5,427 nucleotides of DNA from an uncultured Alphaproteobacteria bacterium (GTDB taxonomy: Bacteria > Pseudomonadota > Alphaproteobacteria > Reyranellales > Reyranellaceae). Position 1 is the first letter of the stretch. Every line of letters begins with the position of its first letter. The stretch is from NCBI GenBank assembly GCA_903929895.1, contig CAIYWM010000963.1:1-5427 (forward strand), written 5' to 3'. The notes beneath the pieces are model-generated. The model searched no databases and was not told the DNA's origin. It saw nothing but the letters and a program-made list of their open reading frames with translations. Of this stretch, positions 1 through 4,633 are shown in pieces. A program made the position numbers and the translations under genes.

Positions 1-1467
1 ACGGCAATGTCGGGCGCGGGCACGTGGGTGCCGTGCAACCACCACATGAAGGCCGCGGGCATCGAGGACTCTCCCGAGGAGACGATGCGCTACATCAAAG
101 GCGCGGCTCCGCCCGGCTGGGAGGAGAGCGAGGAGGCGCTGTGGCTGGTGCTGGCCGAGCAATCGGCGCCGATGCTGCGTTTCCTGGAAGACGAGACGCC
201 GCTGCGCTTCGAGCTGGTCAACCATCCCGATCCCTATGCCGATTTGCCGGGCGGCAGGCCGTTCGGCCGCATGGTCTCGACCACGCCCCTCAGCAAGTTC
301 CTGCTCGGCCGCTGGTGGAACCGGGTGCGGGCTTCGGTGAAGACGCAGCTCTTCACATATCGTGAGCTGGTCGACGGCGTCCTCAAGAACCCGGTGCGCG
401 GCGCGCTCGGCATGGCGCCGACCCTGCTCTGGCGGCTGCTGACGGCGCGAGTCGGTGCGGGCAATGCGCTGGTGGTCGGACTGGTGCGGGGCTGTCTCGA
501 CAAGGGGTGCCGCATCGAACTCGAAGCACCGGTCCACCGGCTGGTGATGGACGGCGATGCAGTGGCAGGCGTCGAAGCGACGGTCGGCGGCGAACGGCGC
601 ACGATCCGGGCCGTGCGTGGCGTCGTGCTGGCGACCGGCGGCTTCGACTGGAACCGCGACCTCATGGCCAGGTACTTCCCCGGCATCGACCTCACCGGCG
701 CGCCCGACACCAACACCGGCGACGGCCAGGTGATGGCGGCCGAGGTCGGCGCCGAGCTCGCGCACATGGACCAGGCGCTGATCTCGCCCGCGACCTTCAC
801 GACCTACGAAGGCCGCCGCCACGCCCAGCCGTTGCTGGAGACTTACGCCCCGCACGTGATCCTGGTGAACCGCGACGCAAAGCGCTTCGTCAGCGAAGGC
901 AGTCCGGCGCTCGGCGTCGCGATCGACGAGCGCGGTCCCGACGGACGTCACCTGCACCTGCCGGCCTGGCGGATCTTCGACGCGCGTTATGCCAAGGCGA
1001 TGACGCTCTCCATGCACTTCGGCTCGAAGGAGAAGGGGTTCATTCGCAAGGCCGATACGATCGAGGCGCTGGCCGCCGGGATCGGGCTCGATCCGGCGGC
1101 GCTGCGCGCCACGGTCGATCGCTTCAACGGCTGGTCAAAGGAAGGCGTCGATGGCGATTTCCATCGCGGCGAGACGGTGTGGGAGCGCTTCTATACCAAG
1201 AACCGCGCCCTCGGCACGGTCGAGCAGGGGCCGTTCTACGCCGCGCCCTTTCTCTATGTGAGCCTCGGCACCAAGGGTGGCCCGCGCACCGACCGGTACT
1301 GCCGCGTGCTGCGGCCCGACCGCAGCGTGATCGGCGGGCTCTATTGCGCGGGGATCGCAATGGCGAGCCCGATCGGCACGAAGTCGGTCGGCGCCGGCAC
1401 GACGATCGGTCCCTGTCTCACTTTCGGCTACGTCGCCGGCCGCGCGATCGCGAAGCGCAATGTCTGA
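1..1467 (+). CDS. FAD-dependent oxidoreductase, 3-ketosteroid dehydrogenase-like (5' partial)
   Basis: This is a flavoprotein of the FAD_binding_2 / fumarate reductase-KstD superfamily. Members oxidise or reduce a C-C bond next to a carbonyl using bound FAD. The frame is open from base 1 and reads T-A-M-S-G-A-G-T-W-V-P, which matches the segment just after the N-terminal dinucleotide fold in KstD-type enzymes (usually GGTTAMSG.G.W.P). The ATG at base 7 is therefore internal. About 40 residues, including the GxGxxG motif, lie outside the window. Seen inside: ATGGFDWN (631-654), where the FAD domain resumes after the substrate domain; SLGTKGG (1261-1281); GGLYCAGIA near 1335-1361; and the C-terminal SVGAGTTIGP (1384-1413) followed by LTFGYVAGRAIA, which contacts FAD in this family. 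The C-terminal block resembles KstD (LGTKGG...RVLR.D.SVI.GLY.AG...GAG.T.GP..TFGY) more than fumarate reductase. The true substrate is unknown and need not be a steroid. The last 8 nt overlap the downstream racemase-family gene, implying co-translation. Confidence 0.9.
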   Translation, partial: TAMSGAGTWVPCNHHMKAAGIEDSPEETMRYIKGAAPPGWEESEEALWLVLAEQSAPMLRFLEDETPLRFELVNHPDPYADLPGGRPFGRMVSTTPLSKFLLGRWWNRVRASVKTQLFTYRELVDGVLKNPVRGALGMAPTLLWRLLTARVGAGNALVVGLVRGCLDKGCRIELEAPVHRLVMDGDAVAGVEATVGGERRTIRAVRGVVLATGGFDWNRDLMARYFPGIDLTGAPDTNTGDGQVMAAEVGAELAHMDQALISPATFTTYEGRRHAQPLLETYAPHVILVNRDAKRFVSEGSPALGVAIDERGPDGRHLHLPAWRIFDARYAKAMTLSMHFGSKEKGFIRKADTIEALAAGIGLDPAALRATVDRFNGWSKEGVDGDFHRGETVWERFYTKNRALGTVEQGPFYAAPFLYVSLGTKGGPRTDRYCRVLRPDRSVIGGLYCAGIAMASPIGTKSVGAGTTIGPCLTFGYVAGRAIAKRNV

Positions 1468-2179
1468 TCGTCCGCCCCGTAGTCCGTTGGGCATCCTGAT
1501 GCTTGATACGCGGTTTCCGCGGATCGTGGGGGATGTCGGGAATGCGGCGTCCTACGACTTCCCGGTGATCTTCCGGCGCATGGAAGGGATCGGATCGGCT
1601 GATGCAGTGGCGGCGCATCCCGACCGGCCGCGCGTTCTGGCGGCGCTGAAGGCGAATGCCGAGGCGCTGGCGGCGGGCGGCGCGGTCGGGCTTGGCACGA
1701 GCTGCGGCTTCCTGGCGCTCTATCAGGACGATCTTGCGGCGGTGTCGCCGGTCCCGGTGGCGACCTCGGCCCTGCTCCATATCCGCAAGCTCGCGCAGCG
1801 CAGGGTCGGTGTCATCACCGCTTCGGCGGCGAACCTCACGCCAGCGCATTTCGCGGCGGTCGGCGCGCCCGGCGATACGCCGGTGGTCGGATTGCCCGAG
1901 GACGGTTCCTTCGCCGCCACCTTCCTGCGCAACGGGCTGACCCTCGATCGCGAGGCGGTCGAGCGTGAGGTCGTCGCGGCCGGGCTCGAGCTGGTGGCGA
2001 AGCATCCGGCGGTCGACACGGTGGTGCTCGAATGCACCAACCTGCCGCCCTACAAGCCGGCGCTGGAAAAGGCGCTCGGGCTGCCCGTGCTCGACGTGCT
2101 CGACCTGCTGAAGGACTTTCACGCCGAGCTCAACGGGGCAGCAAGCGGCGGTAGAGCGGCTGCAGCAGCGCCGGGATGA
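1460..2179 (+). CDS. Aspartate/glutamate racemase family protein
   Basis: A 239-aa protein of the Asp/Glu/hydantoin racemase superfamily. These cytosolic cofactor-independent enzymes use two cysteines as acid/base pair on either side of a substrate alpha-carbon. The two expected cysteines are visible: Cys82 in GTSCGFL and Cys192 in LECTNLPPY. VGVITASAANLTPAHF and PVVGLPEDGSF lie between them and resemble the second-domain pattern of the ECTN(L/M)PPY subgroup. Length fits the family. The ATG sits inside the end of the flavoprotein gene (ATGTCTGA, 8-nt overlap) with no strong Shine-Dalgarno upstream, so translation is probably coupled. The last 14 or so residues (GAASGGRAAAAAPG) are low-complexity and lie beyond the recognisable fold. 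They are encoded opposite the 3' end of the convergent transporter gene. The substrate is unknown. Racemase, maleate isomerase-like or decarboxylase activity are all possible in this superfamily, and AroM is a more distant alternative. Confidence 0.88.
   Translation: MSDRPPRSPLGILMLDTRFPRIVGDVGNAASYDFPVIFRRMEGIGSADAVAAHPDRPRVLAALKANAEALAAGGAVGLGTSCGFLALYQDDLAAVSPVPVATSALLHIRKLAQRRVGVITASAANLTPAHFAAVGAPGDTPVVGLPEDGSFAATFLRNGLTLDREAVEREVVAAGLELVAKHPAVDTVVLECTNLPPYKPALEKALGLPVLDVLDLLKDFHAELNGAASGGRAAAAAPG
2130..2179. other. 50-bp tail-to-tail coding overlap
   Basis: The racemase-family gene ends with TGA at 2177-2179 on the plus strand. The transporter gene ends with TGA (TCA on the plus strand) at 2130-2132. 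The two reading frames therefore share 50 bp on opposite strands, and no intergenic terminator can exist between them. On the plus strand the shared stretch encodes the low-complexity tail of the racemase-like protein. On the minus strand it encodes the C-terminal end of the carrier, including LQPLYRRLLPR. Confidence 0.85.
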
Positions 2180-3065
2180 TGTAGATTGGGAATTGCACGG
2201 CGGCGATGAACAGGAAGATGTCGGGATCGGCCGTCGCCGGCAGGACCGCCATGAGCAGCGCGTTATGCCGCCCGCCCGAGCAGTAGCCCACGGTGAGCGC
2301 GCTGCGCCGGTCGAGGAACGCCCAGGTTGCGATCACCATCACCAGATTGCACAGGAGCATCCCCGCGAAGGAACCGGCGATGAAGCCTCCGAGCTTTGCC
2401 GGTTCGGTGATCGCACGGGCCACCACGCCATCCATCAGGGGAATGGCGAAGACCATGAGCACCACGACCGAGACGCCGTCGAGGGTCGGGCCGGCCTCGA
2501 CGAGGCGGGGCCCCAGCCAGCGGCGGATGACCAGCGCCCCGGCCAGCGCCAGGGCGACGATCATCGCCAGCCTCATGCTGAGATCGAACAGGCCGATCTT
2601 GAGGTCGAAGCCGAGCAACCAAAGCGCCAGCGGCGGCAGGGTGAAGGGCACCAGGAAATTGGTGAACAGCGAGAGCAGCAGCGCGAGCGAGGAATCGAGG
2701 CGCAGGAAGGTGGCTGTCGTCGCGGCCGAGATGATGCCGGGCGCCATGGCGCTGAGGCAGAGCGCCGTGACGAGGCTTGGCCACAGGCCCAGCCCCTGCC
2801 AGATCGGCCAGACGACGAGGGGCACCGCGATCAGGTTGAGGACGGCCAGCAGCAGTGCGGGACCGGGGCGGCGCAGCAGCGCCGAGAGGCGCCCCCAGTC
2901 CATGCGCGCCAGTGCCAGCATCAGCAGGATCACCACCAGCGGCAGCAAGAGTGGCCGGGCGGCGGCGGCCAGGTCCTGGAACAGCAGGCCCAGCAGCAGC
3001 GAGAAGGGCAGCAGCGTCGTGGCGCGCCCGCCCATGCGCCGCAGGATCGATACGAGTGGATTCAT
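2130..3065 (-). CDS. Bile acid:sodium symporter (BASS)-type membrane transporter
   Basis: A 311-aa inner-membrane protein that is almost entirely hydrophobic, with about ten predicted membrane segments. They begin at LLPFSLLLGLLF, then AARPLLLPLVVILLMLALA, and end with IFLFIAAVQFPIYIIPALL. Length and topology fit the BASS fold (two five-helix repeats), which carries bile acids, 2-keto acids, pantoate and other organic anions. The late motif GYCSGGRHNALLMAVLPA lies where classical members have E.GxQN, the sodium-site crossover helix. Here the Glu and Gln positions read Ser and His, so sodium coupling may be lost or altered. It does not show the arsenite (ACR3) signature. I chose the start MNPLVSILRR because the more upstream in-frame ATG (3135-3137) would add 24 non-hydrophobic residues and run into the divergent gene. 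The chosen ATG also lies exactly 17 nt from the centre of the palindrome it shares with that gene. There is no visible Shine-Dalgarno. Substrate unknown. Confidence 0.82.
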   Translation of the reverse strand: MNPLVSILRRMGGRATTLLPFSLLLGLLFQDLAAAARPLLLPLVVILLMLALARMDWGRLSALLRRPGPALLLAVLNLIAVPLVVWPIWQGLGLWPSLVTALCLSAMAPGIISAATTATFLRLDSSLALLLSLFTNFLVPFTLPPLALWLLGFDLKIGLFDLSMRLAMIVALALAGALVIRRWLGPRLVEAGPTLDGVSVVVLMVFAIPLMDGVVARAITEPAKLGGFIAGSFAGMLLCNLVMVIATWAFLDRRSALTVGYCSGGRHNALLMAVLPATADPDIFLFIAAVQFPIYIIPALLQPLYRRLLPR

Positions 3066-3099
3066 TGAAGCCAGCGTAGCACGTGCTAGCCTGCGTCCG
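3066..3099. promoter_or_regulatory. Divergent promoter region with mirror-image -10-like boxes
   Basis: Only 34 bp separate the start codons of the transporter (minus) and the creatininase-like gene (plus). Read outward from the centre, both strands give GTGCTA, two variable bases, CTG, six bases, then ATG. GTGCTA or GCTAGC/GCTACG is a plausible -10 element of alphaproteobacterial type. TTGAAG at 3065-3070 could serve as the plus-strand -35, with a spacing of 16 to TAGCCT. Transcription starting downstream of such a box would leave a leader of only a few bases, and neither side has a Shine-Dalgarno. Both mRNAs may therefore be leaderless. The promoter assignment is inference; the symmetry is seen directly. 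Confidence 0.5.
3072..3093. promoter_or_regulatory. 22-bp imperfect palindrome, candidate operator
   Basis: The core TAGCACGTGCTA (3077-3088) is a perfect 12-bp palindrome containing CACGTG. After two mismatched positions on each side it resumes with CAG at 3072-3074 pairing with CTG at 3091-3093, so 9 of 11 arm positions match. Its centre (3082/3083) is exactly midway between the two divergent start codons, 17 nt from each. Dyad symmetry of this size fits a homodimeric repressor or activator controlling both genes. The same symmetry could also come simply from two abutting -10 boxes. The regulator is not in the window. Confidence 0.5.
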
Positions 3100-3660
3100 A
3101 TGAACACTCCGCACGGCGTCTGGCTCGACGATCTCACCCGGCAGGAAGCCGTTTCCCGTTTCGGCGGCGATGCCGTCGCCGTCGTTCCCGTCGCCTCGGG
3201 AGGCCCGGACGTGCCTCACCTGCCGCTCAAGACGGCGACGGTGATCGCTCGCGCGCTCGGGCAGAAGCTGCTGGAGCGCCTTGCCGTTGTCGTGGCGACC
3301 GTCGTCGAGGCCGAGCCCCTCCCGCGGCGGGACACGCCGGGACACTTGCTGGCGGCACGCCTGGACGGGCTGCGGTCGCTTGGCGCCCGACGTATCGCGA
3401 TTCTCGACATGGCTCCGTCAGGCGCTGCGCCGTTCGACATCACAGGCGATGTGCTGTTGCTGCGTATCTGCGATCGATCCGATGCGGAAGATTTTTTCAC
3501 TTCCTGCATGATGGCGCTGGATCCGCGGAGCGTACGCATGCCGTTGCTGCCGGCCGGCTCGCGCAGCGAGGCGTTCGATGGTGAACGCGGGATGGCAGCC
3601 GAGGTCGAGGCCGTCGCCGGAGCGCTGGTTTCGAAGTGGCCCGATCTTGTTTCTCGATAA
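3100..3660 (+). CDS. Creatininase-family protein, divergent and probably non-catalytic
   Basis: A 186-aa protein with the layout of the creatinine amidohydrolase family but shorter than its usual ~240-260 aa. Seen: an N-terminal WLDDLTRQEA (family W..LT..E), then VVPVASGGPDVPHLPLKTA (residues 28-46). The latter aligns with the family's P.GS.EQHGPHLPL.TD. PHLPL is intact, but the metal ligands Glu, His and Asp of that motif fall at Gly35, Asp37 and Ala46. Later, GARRIAILDMAPSG (95-108) aligns with GFRRI.I.NGHGGN, and its ligand His falls at Ala105. The bimetal site of this family therefore appears to be gone, although the reading frame is intact. Likely roles are a pseudoenzyme or a binding or structural protein; a decaying gene is the alternative. 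The ATG at 3100 is chosen because similarity begins immediately after it and it mirrors the divergent start. The frame stays open much further upstream, but only antisense to the transporter. Confidence 0.72.
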   Translation: MNTPHGVWLDDLTRQEAVSRFGGDAVAVVPVASGGPDVPHLPLKTATVIARALGQKLLERLAVVVATVVEAEPLPRRDTPGHLLAARLDGLRSLGARRIAILDMAPSGAAPFDITGDVLLLRICDRSDAEDFFTSCMMALDPRSVRMPLLPAGSRSEAFDGERGMAAEVEAVAGALVSKWPDLVSR

Positions 3661-3711
3661 TGTGCGGTGCTCCGTGGCGCTGTGGCCGCCGGACTGGCAC
3701 AAACGCTAACC

Positions 3712-4086
3712 ATGCCGCTGCACTGGACTGTCGACTCCAAACAACGACTCGTGGTCACGATCGCCGAAGGCGCCGTCACTCGTCGGGAGGTCGAGAACTA
3801 CATCCATGCGATGAATGGCGCTGGCACACTATCTTACCGCAAGTATTTCGATTGCAGTCGGGGCGATACCGCGATGACCCCGGAGGACATGCTGGCGATC
3901 GGTGTGCAGATCCGCGCGCGGCATGCCACCACCGCCGCGCTGGGCCCACTCGCCATCGTCGTGCCGCCGGCCAAGTCCGAGCTGGTTTCGCGGGTGCTGG
4001 GTATCCTCGCCACCGCAGACCGTCCGATGCGGGTCTTTTCCGAAAGCGGACCGGCGCGCCGCTGGATCGACAGCCTGCCGAAGTAG
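3712..4086 (+). CDS. Conserved hypothetical protein, small soluble alpha/beta
   Basis: A 124-aa protein I do not recognise by name. It opens MPLHWTVDSKQRLVVTIAEG, a beta-hairpin-like start, followed by VTRREVENYIHAM (helix). Next come YRKYFDCSRGDTAMTPEDMLAIGVQIR (strand-turn-helix), GPLAIVVPPAKSELVSRVLGILATADRP (strand and helix), and MRVFSESGPARRWIDSLPK (strand and C-terminal helix). This alternating pattern, with a strand ending at Asp before a Ser and a closing FxxxxxARxWI helix, recalls the SpoIIAA/STAS-like families. That is a fold-level resemblance only. There is no signal peptide or membrane segment. An in-frame GTG at 3667 would add 15 residues (LRGAVAAGLAQTLT), but ATG 3712 gives the natural start of the fold. 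No Shine-Dalgarno is visible; GCTAAC abuts the ATG. It follows the creatininase-like gene by 51 nt. Confidence 0.7.
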   Translation: MPLHWTVDSKQRLVVTIAEGAVTRREVENYIHAMNGAGTLSYRKYFDCSRGDTAMTPEDMLAIGVQIRARHATTAALGPLAIVVPPAKSELVSRVLGILATADRPMRVFSESGPARRWIDSLPK

Positions 4087-4134
4087 GCGGCGCCGTGCGG
4101 CGTTATCGGCTATGGTCGCGGCTCGAGCGCTAGC

Positions 4135-4139
4135 AGGAG
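4135..4139 (+). promoter_or_regulatory. Ribosome binding site of the DUF3617 gene
   Basis: AGGAG lies five bases before the ATG at 4145. It is the only clear Shine-Dalgarno in front of a gene in this window and fixes the start of the secreted protein. A GCTATG at 4109-4114, upstream in the 58-nt gap, could be a -10 box of its own. Confidence 0.75.
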
Positions 4140-4144
4140 TTGTC

Positions 4145-4591
4145 ATGAGGTTGATCGGATTGTCGGCCGCCGTTGCCGTGTCGATGATTGCCGCTGCCGC
4201 CGGCGCGCAGACGGCCATCCAGGCAGGCGAGTGGGAGACGACGGAGAAGACCGTGATGGAAGGCATACAGCCGATGCCGCCCTCGTCGAAGAAGGTCTGC
4301 CTCAAGGCCGATGAGGCCCAACTCGAGCGCCTGCTCTTTCCGACGCCCGACGAAATCAAGCAGCACGGCTGCAAGTTCGAGCCCGGCGCCAAGAAGGCCG
4401 GCATGCTTGTGGCGACACTGACCTGCCCGCCGAATGACCAGACGCCGGGTGTCACCGCCAAGGCCGAGATCAGCTACACGCAGACCAGCTATCAGGGGGC
4501 GGGACTCCTCGAGGCGGCCGACAAGTCCGGCACGACGGTCAAGGGCAAGAGCGAACTGAGCGGCAAGCGCCTTGGCGACTGCCCCAAGTAA
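4145..4591 (+). CDS. DUF3617 family secreted protein
   Basis: A 148-aa protein with a Sec signal peptide: MRLIGLSAAVAVSMIAAAAGA, with likely cleavage at AGA-QT after residue 21. The mature part follows the DUF3617 pattern: an early Q.G.WE (residues 26-31), Cys52 in KKVCLK, Cys76 in HGCKF, Cys94 in LTCPP, SYQG near 115-118 and a terminal GDCPK with Cys146. Four cysteines in an exported protein suggest two disulfide bonds in the periplasm. DUF3617 proteins are common in Proteobacteria, often as several paralogues, and have no established biochemical function. The strong ribosome binding site and the signal peptide fix this start; a longer in-frame extension to 3902 would be antisense-like noise overlapping the preceding gene. 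It may be co-transcribed with the 124-aa gene 58 nt upstream, or use its own promoter. Confidence 0.88.
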   Translation: MRLIGLSAAVAVSMIAAAAGAQTAIQAGEWETTEKTVMEGIQPMPPSSKKVCLKADEAQLERLLFPTPDEIKQHGCKFEPGAKKAGMLVATLTCPPNDQTPGVTAKAEISYTQTSYQGAGLLEAADKSGTTVKGKSELSGKRLGDCPK

Positions 4592-4606
4592 CGGCAGTCG
4601 TCCCTC

Positions 4607-4622
4607 GGGCGCGGCCGCGCCC
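4607..4622. terminator. GC palindrome between convergent genes, possible bidirectional terminator
   Basis: GGGCGCGGCCGCGCCC is a perfect 16-bp palindrome (it contains a NotI site) in the 42-bp gap between the stops of the DUF3617 gene and the LLM oxidoreductase gene. It can form a short, very stable hairpin on either transcript. No run of T follows it on either strand, so it is not a canonical intrinsic terminator. A second, overlapping hairpin is possible, with arms CGCGCC (4616-4621) and GGCGCG (4628-4633) around CTAAAA. Position between convergent genes is the main support. Confidence 0.4.
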
Positions 4623-4633
4623 TAAAAGGCGCG

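Noticed and set aside
507..1499. Plus-strand frame of 330 codons inside the flavoprotein gene
   Set aside because: Arg/His/Gly-rich out-of-frame shadow; the KstD-like motifs are in the other frame.
1418..2122. Minus-strand open frame of 234 codons opposite the racemase-family gene
   Set aside because: Arg-rich shadow frame with no motif; the plus strand has both catalytic cysteine motifs.
2193..3068. Plus-strand open frame (291 codons) rich in Gln, Glu, His and Arg
   Set aside because: It is fully antisense to the membrane carrier. The Q/E/R/H-rich product is the expected complement of GC-rich hydrophobic codons, with no domain.
2293..3099. N-terminal extension of the creatininase-like frame to give 455 residues
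   Set aside because: The extra 269 codons are antisense to the carrier and show no family similarity. The family motif W..LT begins right after the ATG at 3100.
3066..3137. Upstream ATG (3135-3137) for the carrier
   Set aside because: It would place 24 unlikely residues over the divergent gene's coding region and erase the shared promoter; ATG 3063-3065 fits the fold and the symmetry.
3667..3711. GTG at 3667 as start of the 124-aa protein
   Set aside because: No ribosome binding site, and the added 15 residues look like translated leader; ATG 3712 begins the fold. It is kept only as an alternative.
4091..4102. CGCC-GTGC-GGCG hairpin just after the 124-aa gene as a terminator
   Set aside because: The stem is only four base pairs (or five with a two-base loop) and is followed by just TT, too weak to call.
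3829..4461. Minus-strand frame of 210 codons spanning the 124-aa and DUF3617 genes
   Set aside because: It crosses two well-supported plus-strand genes and shows no recognisable domain.
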